Shown: one piece after another, positions 6,867-13,506 of the stretch
Numbering within the stretch: position 1 is the stretch's first letter
Layout: every line of letters starts with the position of its first letter
Source: Atribacteria bacterium SCGC AAA255-G05
GTDB taxonomy: Bacteria; Atribacterota; Phoenicimicrobiia; Phoenicimicrobiales; Phoenicimicrobiaceae
NCBI GenBank assembly: GCA_000405605.1
Contig: ASPA01000004.1
Location: forward strand, 1 to 18,947
Length of the DNA stretch: 18,947 bases
Direction: 5' to 3'
Program-made: the position numbers and the translations under genes
Notes under the pieces: model-generated
The model's database searches: none
Seen by the model: the letters and a program-made list of their open reading frames with translations, nothing else
What the model was told of the DNA's origin: nothing

Positions 6867-7607
6867 ATGGAGAAGAAGAATTATACTATGAAAGATTGGC
6901 CGGATGAGGAAAGACCGAGAGAGAGGTTGGTTAAGCATGGTGTAGATTACTTGACAGACGCGGAATTATTAGGAATAATATTGGTTAGTGGTTATCAGGG
7001 AAAGACTTCGGTGGAATTGGCTAAAGATTTATTATCAGAAACTAAAACTTTAAGGAAGTTAGATTCTTTGAGTTTTACTGAGGTGAAATCTTTTAAAGGG
7101 ATAGGCCTGGCTAAATTTGCTCAAATAAAGGCAGCTCTGGAGATAGGAAAAAGGCTTTTAAGAGAAACCCATTTACCTAAAAAGAAAATCCACAATGCTG
7201 CTGATTTAGTAAATTATTACGGACCGTGCATGAGAGATTTAAAAAAGGAAAAATTTAAAGCTATATTATTAGATGTAAAAAATAAAATTATCAAGGATAT
7301 TGATATTTCGGAGGGTAGTCTAACGGAAAGCATAGTTCATCCCCGCGAGGTATTAAAGGAGGTAGTCAAAGAATCTGCTGCCTCGGTTATATTTTTACAT
7401 AATCATCCCAGCGGAGAATCAAATCCCAGTAAAAATGACTTGGATATTACCGAGCGCCTGGCGGGTGCCTGTGAACTAGTCGGAGTAAAAGTACTGGATC
7501 ATATAATATTGGGAGAGGATAATTATTTCAGTTTTGCCCAGGAAGGTTTATTGAAAAAAGTAGGGGCAGATTTTGTGTCTACTCTAAAAGGAGTTAGCAA
7601 TAGATGA
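6867..7607 (+). CDS. radC: RadC family JAMM/MPN+ protein
   Basis: A 246-aa UPF0758 (RadC) protein. The N-terminal UPF0758 domain (about 10-65, 'ERPRERLVKHGVDYLTDAEL') is followed by a helix-hairpin-helix (FKGIGLAKFAQI, 76-87) that would contact DNA, and a C-terminal JAB1/MPN metalloprotease-like domain with H178, H180, S182 and D191 in HNHPSGESNPSKND, the zinc site. The family was once linked to recombination repair; its true biochemical role is unsettled. It has the Shine-Dalgarno AAGGAG 6 nt before the ATG, and its stop overlaps the next start (ATGA), tying it to the Nudix gene. Confidence 0.93.
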   Translation: MEKKNYTMKDWPDEERPRERLVKHGVDYLTDAELLGIILVSGYQGKTSVELAKDLLSETKTLRKLDSLSFTEVKSFKGIGLAKFAQIKAALEIGKRLLRETHLPKKKIHNAADLVNYYGPCMRDLKKEKFKAILLDVKNKIIKDIDISEGSLTESIVHPREVLKEVVKESAASVIFLHNHPSGESNPSKNDLDITERLAGACELVGVKVLDHIILGEDNYFSFAQEGLLKKVGADFVSTLKGVSNR

Positions 7608-8143
7608 AAAGTAATTTATTCATAGAATTTTGTCCTTATTGTGGTTATAAATTAGTTAGAAAGATGTTGGAGGGAAGAGAAAGATTATATTGTTCGAGGT
7701 GTGGGAAGATATATTACGAAAATCCTACTCCGGTAGTAGCAGTGATAGCCAGAAATGATGAAAGCAAAATACTGTTAATAAAAAGGAAAATAGAACCTTG
7801 CAAAGGTGAATGGGCACTACCGAGCGGGTTTATGGAATTAGATGAAAGTCCTATAGAAGCAGCCTTGAGGGAATTGGCTGAAGAGACTGGGCTAAAAGGA
7901 AAATCGAAGAAACTGATAGGAGTTTATTCCAATAATAGCGAAATTCATGGTTATTTAGTTAGTATAATCTATGAAGCAGAAATAGTGGGAGGTGAACTTT
8001 GCGCCGGTGATGATGCGGAAGAGGCAGAATTTTTTTTAGAAAATCAAATGCCTCCTTTAGCTTTTCAATCTCACCGGGAAGCATTGAGAAAAGTATTAAA
8101 AAAAATGGAGGAAATAAAAAATGAAAAAAGTAAATTTTTTTAA
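7604..8143 (+). CDS. Nudix hydrolase with N-terminal zinc ribbon
   Basis: A 179-aa Nudix enzyme expected to hydrolyse a nucleoside diphosphate linked to another group. Residues 10-33 hold a zinc ribbon (C10, C13, C30, C33) like that of NADH pyrophosphatase NudC, and the Nudix box G-x5-E-x7-REUxEExGU is perfect at 75-97 (GFMELDESP...RELAEETGL). Without the NudC-specific SQPWPFPxS-type signature the substrate cannot be named; it might be NADH, ADP-ribose or a damaged nucleotide. The ATG overlaps the radC stop by 4 bp and its end overlaps the following cupin gene by 23 bp, so it is in the middle of a tightly packed operon. Confidence 0.9.
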   Translation: MKSNLFIEFCPYCGYKLVRKMLEGRERLYCSRCGKIYYENPTPVVAVIARNDESKILLIKRKIEPCKGEWALPSGFMELDESPIEAALRELAEETGLKGKSKKLIGVYSNNSEIHGYLVSIIYEAEIVGGELCAGDDAEEAEFFLENQMPPLAFQSHREALRKVLKKMEEIKNEKSKFF

Positions 8144-8456
8144 AGTCAACGAATTAAAAGCAAAAAAGGTTTTAGAAGATTCTACCTTAAGGGTTGTGAC
8201 AAATAAAAATACAATGGTAACCTTTTTTGAATTTGGGCCTAATACCCATATTATGCCTAAACATAATCATCCCCATGAACAAACAGCAGTAGTGATAGCG
8301 GGCTCTATAAAAATGATTGCAGGAGGGGAAACTAAGATTCTAAAAGCGAATGAAGGAGCAGTAATTCCTCCTAATGTGGAACATGAAGTTATTCCTTTGG
8401 AGCCAAATACTAAGATAATGGATGTTTTTTATCCTATACGAGAGGACTATCTTTGA
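8121..8456 (+). CDS. Small single-domain cupin protein
   Basis: A 111-aa cupin with the metal-binding motif PKHNHPHEQ (H48, H50, H52/E53) and the second-motif histidine H88 (PPNVEHEV), all in one beta-barrel, ending in the phrase FYPIREDYL typical of a subgroup of small cupins. Such proteins bind a metal and can be isomerases, dioxygenases or sugar-binding; nothing here names the substrate. Its start lies 23 bp inside the Nudix gene with GGAGG upstream (about 8107-8111), so translation is coupled. Confidence 0.85.
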   Translation: MKKVNFFKVNELKAKKVLEDSTLRVVTNKNTMVTFFEFGPNTHIMPKHNHPHEQTAVVIAGSIKMIAGGETKILKANEGAVIPPNVEHEVIPLEPNTKIMDVFYPIREDYL

Positions 8457-8486
8457 TAAAATTAAATAGACTAAAGGAGTATATAA

Positions 8487-9299
8487 TTGAAGATATTAGC
8501 TTTAGATTTTGATGGAGTAATTGTCGATAGTGTTTTAGACTCGCTTTTTGTGGGTCATAATGCCTATTTAAGACTTTATGGCTCGGGGAAAAAGAAATAT
8601 TTTGGAGGAGAAATTTTTACTTTCGAAAATTGGGAAGAGACTAAAAAGCAGTACCAAAAAGAGATAAAATATTACCGAACTCTAAGGCCTTATATTCGTG
8701 GAGCAACCGATTATGGTTTGATCCAGAAATTAATAGAAGAAAATAAATTTGTTAATGATCAAGAAGAATTTGACAATTATAGAAAGACAGTAAAGTTTGA
8801 TTTTGAGGCCTATGAAAAAGAATTTTATAAAGAACGAGAAAGACTGCAAAATATAAATTACAGAGCCTGGTTTAATTTGGAGCCACCCTATCTCAAAGTA
8901 ACAGGGGGGATAAAGAAATTATTAGAAGAAGGAACTAAAATTGTGATTGCTACCTCTAACAGAAGAAAAGCAATTGCCAAGTCTTTTACCCCTGAATATT
9001 TTGGTTTTACTATTGAATCAGAAGATATTTTAGATAGGAGATTTGGAGAAGATAAGTCTGAGCAGATGAAGCATATTGTAAAATCATATAATATTAAGTT
9101 TGAGGAAATATATTTTGTAGATGATCAGGTAAGCCATTTGATTCAGACCAGAACTTTAGGAGTAAAAGTTCTTTTAGCTGGCTGGAGCTACGCAACTGAT
9201 ATTCAAAAAGAGGAAGCCCGAAAACAAAATATTCCAATTATTGAAAGAGAAGAAGATTTTTATCCAATTGTTAGAAATTCCTTAAGCGAAAAGATTTAA
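8487..9299 (+). CDS. HAD-superfamily phosphatase
   Basis: A 270-aa HAD hydrolase. Motif I is DFDGVIVDS (D7 nucleophile, D9 acid/base), motif II T156/S157 (IATSNRRK), motif III K190 (GEDKSEQ) and motif IV D212-D213 (FVDDQVSHL). The long insert between residues 20 and 130 is a helical cap (C1 type) that sets substrate choice; the substrate, probably a phosphorylated small molecule, is not predictable. The start is TTG at 8487, supported by AAAGGAGT 6-7 nt before it. It is 30 bp downstream of the cupin gene and probably the last gene of the radC-Nudix-cupin-HAD unit. Confidence 0.88.
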   Translation: MKILALDFDGVIVDSVLDSLFVGHNAYLRLYGSGKKKYFGGEIFTFENWEETKKQYQKEIKYYRTLRPYIRGATDYGLIQKLIEENKFVNDQEEFDNYRKTVKFDFEAYEKEFYKERERLQNINYRAWFNLEPPYLKVTGGIKKLLEEGTKIVIATSNRRKAIAKSFTPEYFGFTIESEDILDRRFGEDKSEQMKHIVKSYNIKFEEIYFVDDQVSHLIQTRTLGVKVLLAGWSYATDIQKEEARKQNIPIIEREEDFYPIVRNSLSEKI

Positions 9300-9323
9300 G
9301 AGGAAGCATAATTCTAATTTCGT

Positions 9324-9366
9324 AGGACAGGCGTTCCCCATTTTCACGAGGACAGGCTCGCCTGTC
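9324..9366. repeat. AGGACAGGC direct repeat with mini-palindrome
   Basis: AGGACAGGC occurs at 9324-9332 and 9349-9357; the second copy opens the palindrome GACAGGC-TC-GCCTGTC at 9351-9366. The reverse complement GCCTGTCC reappears at 16971-16978 beside the MITE-like element, so this is a member of a dispersed short repeat family. Confidence 0.6.
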
Positions 9367-9444
9367 TAATTTGAAAACTAGATATATTTATATTTATTCG
9401 TTAAAATATTTAACAAAAATAAAAAATACAAAAAGGAGAAAAAA

Positions 9445-9786
9445 ATGAAAATAGTAGATTATAAAGAAGTTAAAGCTGAAGCTGTAGATTTTGAGGAAGC
9501 TAAAGATGTCAAAGTAAGGTGGCTTATTTCTGATAAAGATAAAGCCCCGAACTTTGCTATGAGGTTGTTTGAGGTTGGTCCGGGAGGGTACAGTCCTTTA
9601 CATACTCATAATTGGGAACATGAAGTATTTATCTTAGAAGGTGAAGGAGTAGCCACTGATGGTGAGAAGGAGACCCAGATTAAAAGTGGGACAGTGGTCT
9701 ATGTGGCTCCTGAAGAGAAACATCAGTTTAAAAATACCGGTTCTGATACTCTAAAATTTCTCTGCCTGATTCCAATTAATAAATAA
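9445..9786 (+). CDS. Small single-domain cupin protein (second)
   Basis: A 113-aa cupin with the metal motif HTHNWEHE (H53, H55, H59 or E60) and H93 (EEKHQFKN), followed by the usual GDT-like turn. Clearly distinct in sequence from the cupin at 8121, so not a recent duplicate. Shine-Dalgarno AAAAAGGAG 7 nt before the ATG. It stands alone after a 145-bp spacer holding the AGGACAGGC repeat and a palindrome GTTAAA-ATA-TTTAAC (9400-9414) that might be an operator. Function unknown. Confidence 0.85.
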   Translation: MKIVDYKEVKAEAVDFEEAKDVKVRWLISDKDKAPNFAMRLFEVGPGGYSPLHTHNWEHEVFILEGEGVATDGEKETQIKSGTVVYVAPEEKHQFKNTGSDTLKFLCLIPINK

Positions 9787-9790
9787 GATT

Positions 9791-9886
9791 AGCGTAGAGC
9801 GTTGAGCGTACAGAAAAATACATTGATGAGTACGTGTGACGAGTAACAAGTTACGGGTTGCAAGTTGCGAGTTTCAAGTTTATGGC
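9791..9886. repeat. 7-bp-period degenerate tandem repeats
   Basis: Three heptamers AGCGTAG, AGCGTTG, AGCGTAC fill 9791-9811. From about 9824 a second array keeps a strict 7-bp step: TACGTGT, GACGAGT, AACAAGT, TACGGGT, TGCAAGT, TGCGAGT, TTCAAGT, with consensus close to TNCRAGT. Units differ at most positions except the shared CRAGT core, so this is a diverged array, not a simple microsatellite. It does not code. Confidence 0.7.
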
Positions 9887-9900
9887 TTCGGAGGTAGGGA

Positions 9901-10007
9901 CTCGATTCATCGAGCCTATAAAAAATATCAGAATACCGAGTAGGATTTTATCCGACCCCTATCTCTCATCATAAAACCTAATCAGCTATAAAAGATAGGG
10001 CGTGCCC
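9901..10007. repeat. Three mini-palindromes with 2-3 nt loops
   Basis: CTCGAT-TC-ATCGAG (9901-9914), GTAGGAT-TTT-ATCCGAC (9940-9956, one mismatch) and GGGC-GT-GCCC (9998-10007) lie within 110 bp of spacer between the second cupin and lepB. The middle one shares ATCCGACCC with the palindrome at 17011-17026. They could serve as weak transcript ends for either flanking gene, but no U tract follows. Confidence 0.55.
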
Positions 10008-10026
10008 ATTGACTAACGACTAATTT

Positions 10027-10061
10027 AATTGGCAAATTGGTGAATTGGTGAATTGGTAAAT
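10027..10061. repeat. 8-bp tandem repeat AATTGGTG
   Basis: Four copies in tandem: AATTGGCA, AATTGGTG, AATTGGTG, AATTGGTA, then AAT. The array ends 5 bp before the lepB stop codon (minus strand) and does not code. Confidence 0.85.
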
Positions 10062-10065
10062 ATTT

Positions 10066-10602
10066 TCACGGCATTCTAATTTCATTCAAGGGCCAGAAAA
10101 TTACCCACGCTTTACCCACTACATTCTTACGAGGAACAAAACCCCAATATCTGCTGTCACTACTATTGGGCCTATTGTCTCCTAAGACAAAAAAAGAATT
10201 ATCAGGTACGATTGTAGTAGGCATATTCTCATAGGATCTATTTTTTACGTATGACTCTTCTAATTTTTTATCATTAAGATAAATTTCTCCATTGGCAATT
10301 TCAATTTTATCTCCCGGAATCCCAACTATTCTTTTAATGTAATTTCGTTTTATTTCTAAAGGGGGCCTAAATATTATTATTTCACCTCTTTCAGGTGTTT
10401 CGAAACGATAACTAATCTTATTGGCAATTAGTCTTTCATTATTATGAAGAGTGGGTTCCATAGAAGCGCCCCTTACCACAGTGACCTGACCGATAAAAGT
10501 AATAATTATAAAAGCAATTATCCCGGCACTGATTACTGTTTCCAGCAGTTCTCTTATCATAGATTTTTTCCCTTTTTTAATATCTTTATTATTTCTTTTC
10601 AT
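10066..10602 (-). CDS. lepB: Signal peptidase I
   Basis: A 178-aa type I signal peptidase that removes signal peptides from exported proteins at the outer face of the cytoplasmic membrane. It has a short basic N-terminus, one membrane anchor (about 20-42), the nucleophile S47 in GASMEPTL, the general base K90 in YIKRIVGIPGD, and the closing motif GDNRPNSSDSR (141-151). One transmembrane segment and the small size match the Gram-positive-type enzyme rather than the larger E. coli LepB. The Shine-Dalgarno AAGGGG sits 4-5 nt before the ATG. It is a single-gene unit with its own promoter near 10735. Confidence 0.95.
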   Translation of the reverse strand: MKRNNKDIKKGKKSMIRELLETVISAGIIAFIIITFIGQVTVVRGASMEPTLHNNERLIANKISYRFETPERGEIIIFRPPLEIKRNYIKRIVGIPGDKIEIANGEIYLNDKKLEESYVKNRSYENMPTTIVPDNSFFVLGDNRPNSSDSRYWGFVPRKNVVGKAWVIFWPLNEIRMP

Positions 10603-10734
10603 TTTCCCCTTCTTTCCAATCTATAGATATTCTTAAACAAATTTTTTTACTTTTACTTCTCTAAATATTTCAATAGTATGTTTTTAGTTTGTAGTAATTG
10701 ATTAATCGGTATTTTATTTCGCTTAACAAAAAAT

Positions 10735-10743
10735 ATTATAACA
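10735..10743 (-). promoter_or_regulatory. Extended -10 promoter for lepB
   Basis: The minus strand reads TGTTATAAT, a complete extended -10. No strong -35 is apparent. The transcript would begin near 10729, giving a leader of about 125 nt. Confidence 0.45.
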
Positions 10744-10854
10744 CATTTTTTATAATTTTATAAAAGATTTTCATTAAATTCTTTTTTCCTGGCACCTTTC
10801 TTTCTCTTTATGAGAAACGAATTTATTCTAACTCCTGGATTCCATTCTCTTTTG

Positions 10855-10892
10855 CGATATACGATATACGATATACGAAATACAATATACGA
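10855..10892. repeat. CGATATA heptamer array
   Basis: Five 7-bp units: CGATATA three times, CGAAATA, CAATATA, then CGA. It lies just upstream of the HAD promoter and has the same period as the arrays at 9791, 15829 and 16801. Confidence 0.85.
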
Positions 10893-10901
10893 GTTTAGGG
10901 T

Positions 10902-10930
10902 TTGCTAAAGCGTATCGTTATAGCTATAAT
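10902..10930 (+). promoter_or_regulatory. Promoter of the HAD gene
   Basis: TTGCTA (10902-10907), 17-bp spacer, TATAAT (10925-10930). Transcription would start near 10937, only about 6 nt before the first ATG of the gene but 27 nt before the alternative ATT start. Confidence 0.55.
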
Positions 10931-10942
10931 TAAAAAGAATTT

Positions 10943-11644
10943 ATGCAAAAGGAGAGAATAAAAATTAAGACCATTATCTTTGACTTAGATGATACCTTGA
11001 TTAAGACTTCCAAGTTATATAATCGTGCTCGTGATGAATTTTCATCGCTTATGCAAGAATTAGGTTTTGACAGTGAAGAGTCTTTAATTAAGCTTGATGA
11101 AGTTGATATTAGCTATATAAAAGAATATGGTTTTGTGAAAGAAAGATATCCTCTCAGTTTGGGGAAAACTTATGAGTATTTTTGTAAAATAAATAGCGAA
11201 AAAATTAACCCGGTTTTAAAAAAGAAGATTGAAGACATAGGATGGCAGGTTTTTAGACAAATTCCTGAATTAGTCGATGGAGTTTATCAGATATTGGATA
11301 CTTTAAGTAAAAAGTATTTTTTGATTTTAGCTACTCTTGGAGACCCCCAAGTGCAAGAAGAAAAAGTACGATTAAGCGGTTTAAAAAAATATTTTTCAGA
11401 AATTTATGTCTTAAAACATAAAAATGTCGAGGAATACCAGAATATTTTAAAGAAACATAATTTGGACAAAAAAGATGCCTGGATAGTAGGTAATAGTGTT
11501 CGTTCAGATTTAAATCCCGGTTTGAAATTAGGTGTAAATTGTATCCTAATTCCTTACTTAAGCTGGAAATTTGAGGAAGAAGAGCCTCTATCAAAAAATT
11601 ATTTACGGTTAGATTCCTTAGAAGAGGTGTTAAACTATCTTTAG
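10943..11644 (+). CDS. HAD-superfamily hydrolase
   Basis: A HAD hydrolase (233 aa from the first ATG) with motif I FDLDDTLI (D14, D16), motif II T131 (ILATLGD), a basic residue K158/K160 for motif III and motif IV VGNSVRSDLNPG (D189). The DDT-type motif I and the compact helical cap (about 20-110) resemble phosphoglycolate-phosphatase-like or dehalogenase-like members; the substrate is unknown. The start is uncertain: the Shine-Dalgarno AAAAGGAG (10947-10954) lies after the ATG at 10943 and 9 nt before an in-frame ATT at 10964, which would give the usual family N-terminus (x)KTIIFDLDDTL. Followed after 16 bp by the radical SAM gene. Confidence 0.88.
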   Translation: MQKERIKIKTIIFDLDDTLIKTSKLYNRARDEFSSLMQELGFDSEESLIKLDEVDISYIKEYGFVKERYPLSLGKTYEYFCKINSEKINPVLKKKIEDIGWQVFRQIPELVDGVYQILDTLSKKYFLILATLGDPQVQEEKVRLSGLKKYFSEIYVLKHKNVEEYQNILKKHNLDKKDAWIVGNSVRSDLNPGLKLGVNCILIPYLSWKFEEEEPLSKNYLRLDSLEEVLNYL

Positions 11645-11660
11645 GTGAAAAAAATACAAA

Positions 11661-12587
11661 TTGATAAGAAAACTAAAATATCCGAGATATTTAAATATAA
11701 AAGAAAAAGAATTTGATAGACGGATTGAGAAGGCTTTTAAATTACTCTCTTTCTGTGAAGTATGTCCTCGCAAATGTGGGGTGAACCGCTTAGAAGGAGA
11801 AAAAGGTTTCTGCCGTTCGAGCGAAGAAGTGGCAGTCTCCAGTTACAATGCTCATTTCGGGGAAGAACCTCCCCTGGTGGGTAACTTCGGTTCGGGCACC
11901 ATATTTTTTACCAACTGTAATTTAAAGTGTGTTTATTGTCAGAATTATCCTATAAGCCAATTAGGAAATGGCAATAAAGTTAGTTTATCAGAATTAGCTA
12001 ACATTATGCTTGCTTTACAGAAAAGGAAATGTCATAATGTTAATTTAGTGACGCCAACTCATTTTGTACCGCAAATAGTAAAAAGCATTAAGACAGCTGC
12101 TAAAATGGGTTTAAATATCCCTATCGTATATAATACCAGTGGATATGAATCGGTCGAAACTTTAAAACTTCTTGACGGTATTGTGGATATATATTTACCC
12201 GATGCCAGGTATGCCGATAATGAGGTAGCCAGAAAATATTCATCCGCCCCTGATTATTTTGAAATAATGAAGAAGGCGTTGAAGGAGATGCATCGACAGG
12301 TGGGTGATCTGACAGTAGACAAAAACGGAATGGCTCGTTCGGGATTAATTGTTCGACATTTAGTTTTACCTGAGGGCTTAAGTGGGACCAGAAAAATTAT
12401 GCGTTTTATCGCCCGGGAGATTTCTCCTCATACTTATATAAGTATGATGGCTCAATATTTTCCGGCTTACCAGGCCGGCCAATTTCCTCCTTTATCTCGA
12501 AGGATAAATAAGGGAGAATATAGGAAAGCTTTAGCAGCCTTTAAAGAAGAGGGATTGGAAAATGGGTGGTTTCAGGAAGATGTATAA
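11661..12587 (+). CDS. Radical SAM protein, PflX-like (COG1313 type)
   Basis: A 308-aa radical SAM enzyme resembling the pyruvate formate-lyase-activating-enzyme-like PflX family. The [4Fe-4S] cluster motif is C86-x3-C90-x2-C93 (CNLKCVYCQNY). An N-terminal four-cysteine region C32, C35, C39, C51 (CEVCPRKCGVNRLEGEKGFC) precedes it, as usual for the family, and may carry another metal site. The family's substrate is unknown, and no glycyl-radical enzyme is seen in this window. The start is a TTG at 11661; the Shine-Dalgarno is weak. Gap to the HAD gene is 16 bp, so the two are probably co-transcribed. Confidence 0.88.
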   Translation: MIRKLKYPRYLNIKEKEFDRRIEKAFKLLSFCEVCPRKCGVNRLEGEKGFCRSSEEVAVSSYNAHFGEEPPLVGNFGSGTIFFTNCNLKCVYCQNYPISQLGNGNKVSLSELANIMLALQKRKCHNVNLVTPTHFVPQIVKSIKTAAKMGLNIPIVYNTSGYESVETLKLLDGIVDIYLPDARYADNEVARKYSSAPDYFEIMKKALKEMHRQVGDLTVDKNGMARSGLIVRHLVLPEGLSGTRKIMRFIAREISPHTYISMMAQYFPAYQAGQFPPLSRRINKGEYRKALAAFKEEGLENGWFQEDV

Positions 12588-12642
12588 AAAATAAATGCAA
12601 AATAAATAAAAATAATTTTTAAAGGATGTATTGTAAGCAATA

Positions 12643-13500
12643 ATGAAAGGTATTCAAGCAGAAATTTATTTATTAATAATAGTAATTATTTGGGGCTCCA
12701 CCTTTGCCTTGATTAAAGGGGTTATTGAGTTGATTCCTCCTTATACTTATCTAACTTATCGGTTTTTATTGGCTGCCCTGATTCTGGTGTTAATATTTTG
12801 GAAGAGGATGAAAGAAATCAATGCAATGATTTTAAAGAAGGGCTCTTTAATTGGAATTTTTCTCTTTTTGGGTTATACCCTTCAGACTGTGGGGATAAAG
12901 TACACCACAGCTACCAAAGCTGGTTTTATTACCGGTTTGTCTGTAGTTTTGGTTCCAATTATTTCCCATTTTTTCATCAAAGAGAAAATCAATCGAAATT
13001 CAGTTATAGGAGTAGTTTTAGCATTCGCTGGATTATGGTTTCTAAATTATAGCAGTAGTTTAAGTTTTAACTTGGGAGATTTTTTGGTTATTTTGTGTGC
13101 TTTTTGTTTTGCCATGCACATTATATCAGTAGGATTATTTAGTAAAAAATTAGATTATGTTCTTCTAGCTATTACTCAGATAACAGTAGTTTTTATATTA
13201 TCTTTATTAATGGCTTTAATTTTTGAAAGACCGGCTATCCATCTTTCCTATTCAGCTGATATATGGTGGTCGATTGTGATAACCGGAATATTTGCGACTG
13301 CTCTGGCTTTTTATATGCAGAATAAATTTCAAAGATATTCCACAGCCACCAAAACTGCTATTATATTTTCCGGGGAGCCGATATTTGCAGCAGTTTTTGC
13401 CTACCTTCTCTTGGGCGAGAAAGTAGGGCTTATCGCCTGGGTAGGAGGACTGTTGATAATCTTTGGCATGATTATATCTCAAAGAGAAAAAAAGATATAA
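12643..13500 (+). CDS. EamA/DMT-family transporter
   Basis: A 285-aa membrane protein with about ten hydrophobic helices arranged as two EamA repeats (roughly residues 6-130 and 145-280). The first begins with 'IIWGSTFALIKG' and the second ends with 'AYLLLGEKVGLIAWVGGLLI', both typical of the drug/metabolite exporter superfamily. Substrate not predictable; members export amino acids, nucleotides or drugs. AAAGGA stands about 15 nt before the ATG, somewhat far. Its end is only 4 bp from the convergent minus-strand SPASM gene. Confidence 0.9.
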   Translation: MKGIQAEIYLLIIVIIWGSTFALIKGVIELIPPYTYLTYRFLLAALILVLIFWKRMKEINAMILKKGSLIGIFLFLGYTLQTVGIKYTTATKAGFITGLSVVLVPIISHFFIKEKINRNSVIGVVLAFAGLWFLNYSSSLSFNLGDFLVILCAFCFAMHIISVGLFSKKLDYVLLAITQITVVFILSLLMALIFERPAIHLSYSADIWWSIVITGIFATALAFYMQNKFQRYSTATKTAIIFSGEPIFAAVFAYLLLGEKVGLIAWVGGLLIIFGMIISQREKKI

Positions 13501-13506
13501 TCTTTT
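13490..13506. terminator. Weak A/T-rich two-way terminator
   Basis: AAAAGAT-ATA-ATCTTTT straddles the 4-bp gap between the convergent EamA and SPASM genes, followed on the plus strand by ACTTTTTAATTT. All-A/T stem of 7 bp, so efficiency is doubtful, and the transcripts may overlap at their ends. Confidence 0.35.

Larger units (their letters stand above)
10603..10942. other. 340-bp divergent spacer between lepB and the HAD gene
   Basis: Holds the lepB promoter (10735-10743), a CCTGGCACC copy (10788-10796) related to the centre of the mrfB hairpin, the heptamer array at 10855-10892 and the HAD promoter (10902-10930). No coding sequence is seen. Confidence 0.6.

Noticed and set aside
9824..9960. 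tRNA or other stable RNA in the cupin-lepB spacer
   Set aside because: The short palindromes have 2-3 nt loops and the rest is tandem repeat; no cloverleaf or conserved RNA was seen.
10855..10892. CRISPR array
   Set aside because: Units are 7 bp with no unique spacers and no cas genes.
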